DNA from: CAZZEX01 sp964653285
Lineage (GTDB): Bacteria; Chloroflexota; Anaerolineae; B4-G1
DNA length: 64,000 bases
NCBI GenBank assembly: GCA_964653285.1
Contig: CAZZEX010000014.1
Span: forward strand, 4,971-68,970
Direction: 5' to 3'
Shown: in pieces, positions 8,056-16,331 of the stretch
Layout: each line of letters begins with the position of its first letter
How positions within the stretch are numbered: the first letter of the stretch is position 1
The notes under the pieces: generated by a model
The model's input: the letters and a program-made list of their open reading frames with translations, nothing else
What the model was told of the DNA's origin: nothing
Databases searched by the model: none
Position numbers and translations under genes: made by a program

Positions 8056-9456
8056 TTACTCATCTACTCGTTCCCCATCTACTCTCCCCCTCGCCACGAA
8101 CTCCCCTCGCCCCTTCTGTCCCACGAACCGCCCCTCGCGGTAGATGATCTGTCCCCGCGAGATGGTCACCTTGACCCGCCCCTGCACCCGCAGCCCTTCG
8201 TAGGGGGTGTAGCCGGCCAGGTAATGGAGAGCACCGGCGCTGACCGCGCCCTCTGGCTCAGGGTCGTAAACGACGACGTCGGCATCGGAGCCGGGCAGGA
8301 GCGCCCCCTTGCGCGGCCACAAGCCCCAAACGCGGGCCGGGTTGGCAGAGAGAAGCCCCACCAGTTCAGGAAGCGTCAGCCGCCCTTCCGCAATACCATA
8401 AGTATACATCAGGGGCAACAGCGTCTCCACCCCCGGCAACCCCCCAGGCGTCTGGGTGAAGTCGTCGGCGGCGGTCTTCTGTGCCAGCGCGTAGTCACAA
8501 TGGTCGGTGGCAATCAAGTCCACCGCCCCACCCTCTAGCAGCGCCCACAGCCGATCCGGCTCCCCGGGGTCACGCAGGGGCGGCTGGAGGATGTAGCGCC
8601 AGGGTTCGGGGCCTGCGTAGACGGTGTTGTCCAGCAGCAGGTACTGGGGGCAGGTCTCGCAGGAGACGATCTGTCCGTTGTCCCGCGCCTCAGCCACCAG
8701 CGCGACGGAGCGGGCTGTAGAGCAGTGGACGATGTGTACCGGAGAGCCAGCGGCCTCGGCCAGGAAGAGAATCCGCTGGACCGCCTCCTGCTCGGCCAGG
8801 GCGGGGCGGGAGCGGCCGTGATACCGCCAGCCAGTCTTCCCGGCAGCGACCAACGCCTCCGTCTGCGCCGTCACCAGCGCGTCGTTCTCGCAGTGAACCA
8901 GGGGCAGAAGCCCCAGGTCAGCACACGCTGCCATCAGGCGCAGGATCGTGGCGTCGCCGGCGTAGTAGTTGGGCCGGTAGGTGGTGTAGAGTTTGACGCT
9001 GGTCGTGCCCAGTTCCACCAGGTCGGCCAGTTCTCCCTCCCGGCCCGGGGCTAAGTCGGTGACCATCACGTGGAGGGCGTAGTCAATCACTGCCTCCCGC
9101 GCTTCCTCTAGCCGCGCCTCGACCGCCTCCCGCAGGATCTGTCCGGGGAACTGGGTGGCGAAGTCCACCACGGTGGTGACGCCCCCGCAGGCGGCGGCCC
9201 GCGTGCCGATGAACCAATCGTCGGGGGTGCGGTAGATGCCAGTGTCCAGGGCGATGTGAGTATGGGCGTCAACGATGCCGGGAAGGACGTAGCAGCCGGC
9301 GGCGTCAATCACGCGCGTGTCGTGGGCCACCGGCAGGCCGTGCCCGATGGCCTTGATGCGCTCCCCCTGGGCCAGCAGGTCGGCCTCGAAAGTGCCCTCG
9401 GGGGTGACGAGGGTGCCGTTTTTGATCAGCAGAGTGGTGCTGGAATATTGTCTCAT
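8056..9456 (-). CDS. Dihydropyrimidinase / D-hydantoinase family amidohydrolase
   Basis: A 466-residue metal-dependent cyclic amidohydrolase that opens hydantoin, dihydropyrimidine or allantoin-type rings. Visible motifs: GIVDAHTHIAL (His65, His67), the probable carboxylated Lys in TTSVKLYTTY near residue 150, HCEND, VHIVHCST and IATDHCDY, all metal-site positions of the family. The ATG at 9454-9456 overlaps the NUDIX stop (ATGA); the same frame continues upstream through the NUDIX gene without any homology, so that extension is rejected. With adenine deaminase and the amidohydrolase at 16332 it suggests nucleobase degradation. Allantoinase is an alternative substrate class. Confidence 0.9.
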   Translation of the reverse strand: MRQYSSTTLLIKNGTLVTPEGTFEADLLAQGERIKAIGHGLPVAHDTRVIDAAGCYVLPGIVDAHTHIALDTGIYRTPDDWFIGTRAAACGGVTTVVDFATQFPGQILREAVEARLEEAREAVIDYALHVMVTDLAPGREGELADLVELGTTSVKLYTTYRPNYYAGDATILRLMAACADLGLLPLVHCENDALVTAQTEALVAAGKTGWRYHGRSRPALAEQEAVQRILFLAEAAGSPVHIVHCSTARSVALVAEARDNGQIVSCETCPQYLLLDNTVYAGPEPWRYILQPPLRDPGEPDRLWALLEGGAVDLIATDHCDYALAQKTAADDFTQTPGGLPGVETLLPLMYTYGIAEGRLTLPELVGLLSANPARVWGLWPRKGALLPGSDADVVVYDPEPEGAVSAGALHYLAGYTPYEGLRVQGRVKVTISRGQIIYREGRFVGQKGRGEFVARGRVDGERVDE

Positions 9457-9926
9457 CTCAGACCCAAAACCTCCAATCCGGGTAGTGTATCCTGCACTTT
9501 CAACACCGCCTCGACCCGGCCCGCCGTCGCGTCGGCGATGCGCTCGCGATGCTTGGGCAGCAGCATCTCCGGCAGATCGTCGCGGGCGAAGGCGTGGTGC
9601 TCGGCGGCCTCCCGCGTGGGTTGCAGCCGGCCCCCGGTGACGCGGCAGCGGAAAGTGAAGACGAATGCCTGCCGCGCCGGTTTCTGATAAACGCCGGTCA
9701 AGCGCTCGATGGCGACGCTCAGCCCGGTCTCCTCTCTCACCTCGCGCACGGCCGCCTCCCACGGCGTCTCGCCCGCGTGCACCCCGCCGCCGGGCAGGTT
9801 CCAAACGTCGTAGTCGCGGCGGCGGGAGAGGAATATGCGCCCAGCGTCGTCAAAAATGCAGGCGAACGCGGCCAACGTCCAGCGCACGACGGGCGGCTCG
9901 GGACGGCCCTTGAGCCGGTTGAGCAT
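9453..9926 (-). CDS. NUDIX hydrolase
   Basis: A 157-residue Mg-dependent pyrophosphohydrolase acting on a nucleoside diphosphate linked to another group. The NUDIX box is complete at residues 47-69: GGVHAGETPWEAAVREV followed by REETGL. The protein begins MLNRLKGRPEPPVVRWTLAA, and its stop overlaps the hydantoinase start, so the two are cotranscribed. It could sanitise or dephosphorylate nucleotides released by the salvage genes downstream; the substrate cannot be read from the sequence. Confidence 0.9.
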   Translation of the reverse strand: MLNRLKGRPEPPVVRWTLAAFACIFDDAGRIFLSRRRDYDVWNLPGGGVHAGETPWEAAVREVREETGLSVAIERLTGVYQKPARQAFVFTFRCRVTGGRLQPTREAAEHHAFARDDLPEMLLPKHRERIADATAGRVEAVLKVQDTLPGLEVLGLR

Positions 9927-9929
9927 GTG

Positions 9930-10129
9930 GAGGTTTCCTCATCTCCGTATGTCGCCAAGACGTGCTCTCGCCAACCCAATCCTCCCAACGCAGTCAACGC
10001 TCGCCCTACCTCCTCACGCACTGCATTGGGGAACACCTCTTCGTCCAACATATTACACTGCTTGATCACCGGCTCCTCCACGATGACGCGCCCGTTGATA
10101 AGTGTAGCACAATCCTGCACATCTGGCAA
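9930..10129 (-). pseudogene. Remnant of an amidohydrolase C-terminus
   Basis: A minus-strand frame of about 66 codons reads CATLINGRVIVEEPVIKQCN and continues ALTALGGLGW. The first part matches the C-terminal end of amidohydrolases; the gene at 16332-17831 has the parallel segment VINGRVIVEDGHLLTVD near its own end. There is no start codon with a ribosome site, no catalytic domain, and the frame runs on into the NUDIX gene. I read it as the leftover 3' end of a deleted amidohydrolase gene. The rest of the 9927-10241 gap holds no other gene that I can see. Confidence 0.45.
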
Positions 10130-10241
10130 AGATTCCCACCCAGGCGGTATACAGCCGGGGAGTTTCGATTTGCAGCGTGACCCTTGCCTCTCGACGGTGT
10201 TATTCTTTACAGAACCGATTATCTATTCTGGAGGTATGCTC

Positions 10242-11534
10242 GTGAAACAACGTGTTGTCATCACCGGCCTCGGCGCGGTCACCCCCCTGGGGAACGACGT
10301 GCCGACGATGTGGGAATCGCTCGTCGCCGGGCGCAGTGGCGTGGGTCGCACAAGTCAGTTTGACCCCGCCAATCTGGAGGTGCAGATCGCCGCCGAGGTC
10401 AAGGACTTCGACCCGGTGGCGCTCTTCGGCCGCCGCCAGGCGCGCCGCAGCGACCGCTTCACCCTTTTCGCGCTGGAGGCCGCCCGCCAGGCAGTGGCCG
10501 ACGCCAACCTGGAGTTCGACGATGGGCTGAAGCAGACCACCGGCGTGCTCATCGGCACCGGCATTGGTGGCGTCAGTACGCTGGTGGAGAACTTTCTGGT
10601 GCTCCAAAAACGCGGGCCGCGCCGTGTCAGCCCCTTTATGATACCAATGATGATGCCCAATGCCGCCGCTGCGGCCATCGCCATCGCCTATGGCCTGCAG
10701 GGGCCGAACTTCTCCCTCTCCTCCGCCTGCGCCACCGGCTCCCACGTCCTCGGCGAGGCCGCCCAGATCATCCGGCGAGGCCAGGCCGAGGTGATGGTCT
10801 GCGGGGGGAGTGAGGCGGCCATCATACCGCTCTCCGTGGCCGCCTTCAGGAACATGGGCGCGCTCTCCACCCGCAACGATGAGCCGCAGCGCGCCTGCCG
10901 CCCCTTCGACGTCGACCGCGACGGCTTCGTTATCGGCGAGGGGGCGGGCGTCCTCGTGCTGGAAAGCCTGGAGCACGCCCGGCAGCGCGGCGCTCACATC
11001 CACGCCGAACTGGCGGGCTACGGAGCCAGCGCCGACGCCTTCCACGTCGCCGCCCCCGACGAGACTGGGCGCGGCGCGGCGCTGGCGATGGAACGGGCGC
11101 TCCACGACGCTGGACTCGCGCCCGAGACGGTGGACTACATCAACGCCCACGGCACCAGCACCGTCCTCAACGACCGCATCGAGACGCAGGCCATCCGCGC
11201 CGTCTTCGGTTCCCACGCTGACCACCTGGTAGTCAGTTCCACCAAATCTATGCTGGGCCATCTGATGGGCGCGGCCGGCGCGGTCGAGGCCATTGCCTGC
11301 GTCAAGAGCCTGGAGACCGGCTGGGTGCATCCCACCATCAACTATGAGACCCCCGACCCGGAGTGCGACCTGGACTATGTGCCCAACCAGGCCCGCCAGA
11401 CCTGGCCGCGCGTGGTCCTCTCCAACTCCTTCGGCTTCGGCGGGCACAACGGCTGCCTTGTCCTCTGCCGCTGGGAGGAGGTTAGCCGTCAGCAGCCAGC
11501 AGTTAGCAGCCAGCATGAAGGCTGGCCCGGCTAA
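10242..11534 (+). CDS. fabF: 3-oxoacyl-ACP synthase II
   Basis: Elongating condensing enzyme of fatty acid synthesis, 430 residues. Catalytic Cys163 lies in SLSSACATGSHV, the first His in NAHGTSTVLND and the second in KSMLGHLMGAAG, giving the Cys-His-His triad in the usual order. I chose the GTG at 10242 (MKQRVVITGLGAVTPLG) because GGAGG sits seven bases before it; the ATG six bases earlier touches the same ribosome site. The last 15 residues (SRQQPAVSSQHEGWPG) come from an intergenic repeat and are not a FabF feature. It opens a plus-strand lipid operon with fabH and the acyl-CoA carboxylase genes. Confidence 0.95.
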   Translation: MKQRVVITGLGAVTPLGNDVPTMWESLVAGRSGVGRTSQFDPANLEVQIAAEVKDFDPVALFGRRQARRSDRFTLFALEAARQAVADANLEFDDGLKQTTGVLIGTGIGGVSTLVENFLVLQKRGPRRVSPFMIPMMMPNAAAAAIAIAYGLQGPNFSLSSACATGSHVLGEAAQIIRRGQAEVMVCGGSEAAIIPLSVAAFRNMGALSTRNDEPQRACRPFDVDRDGFVIGEGAGVLVLESLEHARQRGAHIHAELAGYGASADAFHVAAPDETGRGAALAMERALHDAGLAPETVDYINAHGTSTVLNDRIETQAIRAVFGSHADHLVVSSTKSMLGHLMGAAGAVEAIACVKSLETGWVHPTINYETPDPECDLDYVPNQARQTWPRVVLSNSFGFGGHNGCLVLCRWEEVSRQQPAVSSQHEGWPG

Positions 11535-11562
11535 CTGCTGTCGGCTTACTGCTAAAGGCTGT
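11481..11562. repeat. TTAGC(A)GCCAGCAG word repeat at the fabF end
   Basis: Short words based on AGCAGCCAGCAGTTAGC repeat here, partly in inverted order (GCTAACTGCTG). They supply the final codons of fabF and fill the gap up to fabH. It is another example of low-complexity words being captured as a protein tail. Confidence 0.65.
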
Positions 11563-11566
11563 TATT

Positions 11567-12682
11567 ATGAAGACCCACACCCACATCGTCGGCTGGGGCA
11601 AGTACATGCCGCAGCGCGTGTTGACCAATGACGACCTGGCGCGGATGGTGAACACCTCCGACGAGTGGATCCGCACCCGCACGGGTATTGCCGAGCGGCG
11701 CATCGTCGCCGACGGCGAGACGACGTTCAGCATGGCACTCGAAGCCGCCCAGCGGGCGCTTGAAGTGGCCGGCCTCAAGCCATCGCAACTGGACCTCATC
11801 ATCGTCGCCACCGTCACGCCCGACCACGCATTCCCGGCCACGGCCTGCCTGCTGCAGGACGCGCTGGGGGCCACCCACGCCGCCGCCTTCGACCTCTCAG
11901 CCGGCTGCACTGGCTTCGTCTACGGGCTTAGCGTGGCCGCTAACCTCATCTCGGCTGGCGTCTACGAGAACGCACTGGTCGTCGGGGCCGAGACGCTCTC
12001 CCGCATCACCGACTGGAGCGACCGCGCCACCTGCGTCCTCTTCGGCGACGGGGCCGGCGCGGTCATCCTCCAGGCCAACGGGGCCGATGGCGGCGTTCTC
12101 TCCACCGTCCTCGGCGCCGACGGCTCCGGAGGCGACCTGCTGTACCTTCCGGCCGGGGGGAGCAAGCAGCCCGCCTCTCACTACACCGTGGCCGAGGGAC
12201 AGCACTACCTGAAAATGAAGGGACGGGAGGTCTTTCGTTTCGCCGTGCGCGCCATGCCCGCCGCCACGCGGGAGGTGCTGGAGCAGGCCGGGCTGCGAGT
12301 CTCCGACTTGAATCTCCTCATCCCCCATCAGGCCAACCAGCGCATCATCGGGGCCTCGACCCGGGCGCTGAAACTTGAGCCGGAGACAGTCTTCAGCAAC
12401 CTGGAGCGGTACGGCAACACCTCGGCGGCGTCCATCCCCATCGCGCTCTGCGAGGCAGCGGAGGAGGGACGTATCCAGCGAGACGATCTGGTGGTGTGCG
12501 TCGGCTTCGGCGCAGGGCTGACCTGGGGGGCGGCGGCCATTCGCTGGAGTGCGCCCCTGCCGCCCGTACCACCCTCACACTGGGAGAGGGCCTGGTACCA
12601 GTTGCGCTATCGTTACGCTGCGCTGCGCTCGTTGGTGCGCCGCTTCCTGCGCTGGCTGTTCGCCCTGGGGGTGAAGGAGTGA
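11567..12682 (+). CDS. fabH: 3-oxoacyl-ACP synthase III
   Basis: Initiating condensing enzyme, joining an acyl-CoA primer to malonyl-ACP. The 371-residue protein has Cys114 in DLSAGCTGFVYG, His in LLIPHQANQRI and Asn in ERYGNTSAASIP, the full FabH triad. It begins MKTHTHIVGWGKYMPQRVLT. About 40 extra residues follow the normal end (after WSAPLPPVPPS), basic and aromatic-rich (RYAALRSLVRRFLRWLF), possibly a peripheral membrane helix. Its stop overlaps the GTG of the carboxyltransferase gene, indicating translational coupling between chain initiation and carboxylation genes. Confidence 0.95.
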   Translation: MKTHTHIVGWGKYMPQRVLTNDDLARMVNTSDEWIRTRTGIAERRIVADGETTFSMALEAAQRALEVAGLKPSQLDLIIVATVTPDHAFPATACLLQDALGATHAAAFDLSAGCTGFVYGLSVAANLISAGVYENALVVGAETLSRITDWSDRATCVLFGDGAGAVILQANGADGGVLSTVLGADGSGGDLLYLPAGGSKQPASHYTVAEGQHYLKMKGREVFRFAVRAMPAATREVLEQAGLRVSDLNLLIPHQANQRIIGASTRALKLEPETVFSNLERYGNTSAASIPIALCEAAEEGRIQRDDLVVCVGFGAGLTWGAAAIRWSAPLPPVPPSHWERAWYQLRYRYAALRSLVRRFLRWLFALGVKE

Positions 12683-14250
12683 GTTCCCACATCGAATGCC
12701 TTGAGAGTATGCACGCCCAGGCCCGCCTGGGCGGTGGCACAGAGCGCATCGAGCGCCAGCACGCGCGGGGCAAACTGACCGCCCGCGAGCGACTGGATTA
12801 CCTGCTCGACCCCGGCTCCTTCTACGAACTGGACGAGTTCGTCACCGTTCGGCTGAGCGCTCACGGCGAAGCCCACCGGGCGACCGACTTCGGCCTGGCC
12901 GAGCGGTGCAACCCAGGCGACAGCGTCGTCACCGGCTGGGGCGAGATAAACGGGCGCCCTGTCTACGTCTTCGCTCAGGACTTTACCGTTCTAGGCGGGT
13001 CGGTGGGGGAGGCGCACGGCCAGAAAATCTGTAAGGTGCTGGACCTGGCGCTGGAGAACGGCGCACCCGTCATCGGGATCAACGACTCCGGCGGGGCGCG
13101 CATCCAGGAGGGGGTGGACGCGCTGGCCGCCTACGGCGAGATATTCTATCGCAACGTCCTGGCCTCCGGCGTCGTCCCCCAGATTTCGGTCATCTTAGGC
13201 CCCTGCGCTGGCGGCGCGGTCTATTCCCCTGCGCTCACCGACTTCACCTTTATGGTCGAGGGCACGGCCCGTATGTTCATCACCGGCCCCGGCGTCATCA
13301 AAGCCGTGACCCACGAGGGGGTCGGCGCAGAGGAACTGGGCGGTGCCGATGTCCACAACCGGCTCAGCGGCGTGGCCCACTTCGCCGCCTCTACCGAGGA
13401 GAAGACGCTGGACCTGGTGCGGCAACTTCTCTCCTACCTGCCCTCCAACAATGCCGACGACCCACCCTACATCCCGCCGACCGACCCGCCCGACCGGGCC
13501 GACAAGGCGCTGGACACACTGGTGCCGGAGGATCCGGCGCAGGGATACGATATGCGCGAAGTCATCCGGCGCATCGTGGACGAGGCGGCCTTTCTGGAAG
13601 TGCAGGAGCGGTTCGCCCCCAATCTGATCGTGGGCTTCGCCCGTATGGGGGGGTACGTGGTGGGCATCGTGGCCCAGCAGCCGCCGGTCCTTGCCGGCGT
13701 GCTCGATATTGACAGTTCTGACAAGGGAGCCCGCTTCATCCGCTTCTGCGATTGTTTCAACGTCCCGCTGCTCACGCTGACCGACACACCCGGCTTTCTG
13801 CCCGGGGTGGCGCAGGAACACGGCGGCATCATCCGCCACGGGGCAAAGATGATTTATGCTTATGCCGAGGCCAGCGTGCCCAAGATTTCAGTCATCACCC
13901 GCAAGGCCTACGGCGGGGCCTACATCGTCATGAGTTCCAAGCATTTGCGCGGCGACGTCTGCCTGGCCTGGCCGGGGGCGGAGATCGCCGTGATGGGGCC
14001 GCAGGGAGCCGTCAATGTCATCTTCCGCCGGGAATTGAAGGCGGCGGATGACCCGGATGGACTGCGAGAGGAGTTGGTGCGCGACTACCGGGAAAAGTTC
14101 ACCAACCCCTACGTCGCGGCGGCGCGGGGCTACCTGGACGGGGTGATCGTTCCCCGCGAGACCCGTCCCCGCGTCATCCGCGCCCTGGAGATGCTGCGCC
14201 ACAAGCGGGTTCAGCGACCGTCGCGCAAGCATGGCAATATGCCGGTGTGA
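12679..14250 (+). CDS. Acyl-CoA carboxylase, carboxyltransferase subunit (PccB-like)
   Basis: A 523-residue carboxyltransferase that moves CO2 from carboxybiotin to acetyl- or propionyl-CoA. Both crotonase-like halves are present, with GINDSGGARIQEG, LGPCAGGAVYSPALTD and, in the second half, TDTPGFLPG and KAYGGAYIVMSSKHLRGD. I use the GTG at 12679, which overlaps the fabH stop (GTGA) and gives VSSHIECLESMHAQARLGGG, the expected length; in-frame sequence further upstream lies inside fabH. It has no zinc finger, so it belongs to the PccB/AccB-type class and not to AccD. Genes for the other two subunits follow directly. Confidence 0.93.
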   Translation: MSSHIECLESMHAQARLGGGTERIERQHARGKLTARERLDYLLDPGSFYELDEFVTVRLSAHGEAHRATDFGLAERCNPGDSVVTGWGEINGRPVYVFAQDFTVLGGSVGEAHGQKICKVLDLALENGAPVIGINDSGGARIQEGVDALAAYGEIFYRNVLASGVVPQISVILGPCAGGAVYSPALTDFTFMVEGTARMFITGPGVIKAVTHEGVGAEELGGADVHNRLSGVAHFAASTEEKTLDLVRQLLSYLPSNNADDPPYIPPTDPPDRADKALDTLVPEDPAQGYDMREVIRRIVDEAAFLEVQERFAPNLIVGFARMGGYVVGIVAQQPPVLAGVLDIDSSDKGARFIRFCDCFNVPLLTLTDTPGFLPGVAQEHGGIIRHGAKMIYAYAEASVPKISVITRKAYGGAYIVMSSKHLRGDVCLAWPGAEIAVMGPQGAVNVIFRRELKAADDPDGLREELVRDYREKFTNPYVAAARGYLDGVIVPRETRPRVIRALEMLRHKRVQRPSRKHGNMPV

Positions 14251-14251
14251 G

Positions 14252-15742
14252 ATGAGCAAAGTCTTAGTTGCTAACCGAGGGGAGATCACGGTGCGGGTGC
14301 TGCGCACCTGCCGGGAACTGGGGCTGGAGACGGTGGCCGTCTTCTCCGAAGCCGACCGGGAGGCCCCCCACGTACGCTATGCCGACGAGGCCTACTGCAT
14401 CGGCCCGCCGCCAGCGCGGGAGAGTTACCTGCGCGGCGAACGCATCATCGAGACCGCGCTGCAGGCCGGAGCACGCGCCATCCACCCCGGCTACGGCTTC
14501 CTGGCCGAGTCACCCGCCTTCGCCCGCGCCTGCGCCGAGGCGGGGTTGACCTTCGTCGGGCCAAGCCCGGAGGCGATGGAACTGCTGGGCGACAAGACCG
14601 CCGCCCGCCGCGTGGCCCGCGACCTGTCCATCCCGGTCATCGAGGGTTCCGCATACACGCTGAACGACGAAGAACTGCTGGACGCCGCCGGCCGCATCGG
14701 CTACCCGGTGGTGCTCAAGGCGGCGGCCGGTGGTGGCGGGATGGGCATCCGCGTGGCACATTCACGAGCAGAACTGGAAGCCGCCGTCCCCGTGGCCCGG
14801 CGGGAGGCCCAGGCCGCCTTCGGCGACGACGCAGTCTACCTGGAGCGGATGGTGGAGGACGCCCGCCACATCGAGGTGCAACTCCTTGGCGACGCCCACG
14901 GCCACGTCATCCACCTGGGCGAGCGGGAGTGCTCCATTCAGCGCCGGCACCAGAAACTGATCGAGGAGGCTCCCTCGCGTGCGGTAGACGATGACCTGCG
15001 GCAACACATCTGCCGGGCGGCTGTGCACATCGGGCAAGCCGTGGGTTATGCCAGCGCAGGCACGGTCGAATTTCTCCTCGATTCCGAAGGTAACTTCTAC
15101 TTCATGGAGGTCAACCCCCGCTTGCAGGTGGAGCACACCGTCACCGAGGCGGTCACGGGTGTGGACATCGTCAAGGAACAGTTACGCATCGCTTCCGGCC
15201 GGGAACTGCACCATACTCAGGAGGACATCCGCTCCCGAGGTTGGGCACTGGAATGTCGCATCCTGGCCGAGGACGCCGCTCGGGGCTTTATCCCCGCCAC
15301 CGGCTGCATCACCCGCCTGATCGAGCCGGGCGGCCCCGGCATCCGCGTGGACAGTGGCATCTGCGAGGGGCTCACCATTACCCCCTATTACGATTCACTA
15401 CTGGCCAAACTCATCGCCTGGGGGGAGACGCGCGCGGTGGCCATCATGCGCATGCGGCGGGCGCTGGAAGAGTACCGCATCATCGGCCTCACGACCAACC
15501 TGGAACTGTACCGTGCTCTGTTGGATAGCCCTCGTTTCCTCGGCGGGCAGTTCCACACCTGTTTCCTGGAGGAGCAGTTTCTACCGCCAGAGACGGGCGG
15601 CGAGGACCTCCTGGCGGCGGCGCTGACGGCGGCGCTCCTCGACTACCGGCGGCGCGGGGGAGAACACACGGCAGAGGCATCCCGCGTTAGTCGCTGGAAG
15701 ATGCTGGGCCGCTGGGAACTGATGAGGGGCTGGGGCCAATGA
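14252..15742 (+). CDS. Acyl-CoA carboxylase, biotin carboxylase subunit
   Basis: A 496-residue ATP-grasp enzyme that carboxylates biotin on its carrier protein. It starts MSKVLVANRGEITVRVLRTC, has the glycine-rich ATP loop KAAAGGGGMGIRV near residue 160, the catalytic stretch FYFMEVNPRLQVEHTVTE and the C-terminal biotin carboxylase domain up to about residue 450. The last 45 residues (LDYRRRGGEHTAEAS...) are variable. The ATG at 14252 is used since homology starts there. It follows the carboxyltransferase by one base and overlaps the carrier gene (ATGA). Confidence 0.94.
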   Translation: MSKVLVANRGEITVRVLRTCRELGLETVAVFSEADREAPHVRYADEAYCIGPPPARESYLRGERIIETALQAGARAIHPGYGFLAESPAFARACAEAGLTFVGPSPEAMELLGDKTAARRVARDLSIPVIEGSAYTLNDEELLDAAGRIGYPVVLKAAAGGGGMGIRVAHSRAELEAAVPVARREAQAAFGDDAVYLERMVEDARHIEVQLLGDAHGHVIHLGERECSIQRRHQKLIEEAPSRAVDDDLRQHICRAAVHIGQAVGYASAGTVEFLLDSEGNFYFMEVNPRLQVEHTVTEAVTGVDIVKEQLRIASGRELHHTQEDIRSRGWALECRILAEDAARGFIPATGCITRLIEPGGPGIRVDSGICEGLTITPYYDSLLAKLIAWGETRAVAIMRMRRALEEYRIIGLTTNLELYRALLDSPRFLGGQFHTCFLEEQFLPPETGGEDLLAAALTAALLDYRRRGGEHTAEASRVSRWKMLGRWELMRGWGQ

Positions 15743-16302
15743 AGTACGTCATCACCGTCGAGGGAGAAACTTTCGAGATCGAAGTAGACCGTGGGGGGCG
15801 GGTGTGGGTCAACCACCGCCCGCTCAACGTGGACTTCCACGGTGTAGACGGTCTCCCCCAGTATTCGCTGCTGGTGAACCATCGCTCCTACGAGGCATAC
15901 GTCGAGCAGGCCGACGAGGAAGGCTGTCAGATGGTGATGGCCGGGCAGCCTTATCGGGCCCGCCTGCGGCAGAGGCGGCGCCGTCCCAAAAGGGACGTGA
16001 TGCGATCACACCCCTCTCCTTCCCCCCCAAAGTTGGGGGGGGGCGGGAGGGGGCTGGAGGAAGTGCACGCCCCTCTGCCCGGCCTGCTTGTGGCAACGCC
16101 TGTGGCAGTGGGGCAGCAGGTGGCACAGGGGGAAGTGGTGGCGGTGCTGGAATCTATGAAGATGAACCTGGAACTCCGCGCGCCGTGGGACGGGGTGGTA
16201 CAGGCACTCCACAAAGCCCCGGGGGCGGAGGTTGGCCAGGGGGAAGCACTGGCGGTCATCGGGCCGGGTGAGCGATGCGAGGAGTGCGAAACGGACTCGT
16301 GA
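15739..16302 (+). CDS. Biotin carboxyl carrier protein with repeat-encoded linker
   Basis: A 187-residue carrier subunit. The C-terminal biotinyl domain has the attachment motif VLESMKMNLELRAPWDG, the Lys in ESMKM carrying biotin. The N-terminal half (MKYVITVEGETFEIEVDRGG) is the beta-rich segment seen in acyl-CoA carboxylase carriers. Between them lies a linker, about residues 88-106 (SHPSPSPPKLGGGGRGLEE), encoded by one unit of the G-run/C-run repeat; carriers often have a flexible Pro/Ala linker here, so the insertion may be tolerated or even useful. Start overlaps the biotin carboxylase stop. It completes a heteromeric carboxylase that can feed malonyl-CoA to FabF/FabH. Confidence 0.92.
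   Translation: MKYVITVEGETFEIEVDRGGRVWVNHRPLNVDFHGVDGLPQYSLLVNHRSYEAYVEQADEEGCQMVMAGQPYRARLRQRRRRPKRDVMRSHPSPSPPKLGGGGRGLEEVHAPLPGLLVATPVAVGQQVAQGEVVAVLESMKMNLELRAPWDGVVQALHKAPGAEVGQGEALAVIGPGERCEECETDS
16013..16056. repeat. Single G-run/C-run repeat unit inside the biotin carrier gene
   Basis: Contains TTCCCCCCCAAAGTTGGGG followed by further Gs and GCGGGAGGGGGCTGG. Same family as the units in ade (5911-6023) and the amidohydrolase (16656-16803). Confidence 0.85.
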
Positions 16303-16331
16303 ACCAGGCACAAGCGCGGGGTAGTGTGGTG

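Noticed and set aside
9457..9804. N-terminal extension of the hydantoinase frame
   Set aside because: It is Arg/Gly-rich, lies inside the NUDIX gene in another frame and has no family similarity; the ATG overlapping the NUDIX stop fits better.
12496..12678. N-terminal extension of the carboxyltransferase
   Set aside because: It overlaps the fabH gene in another frame; GTG 12679 gives the right length and an overlap start.
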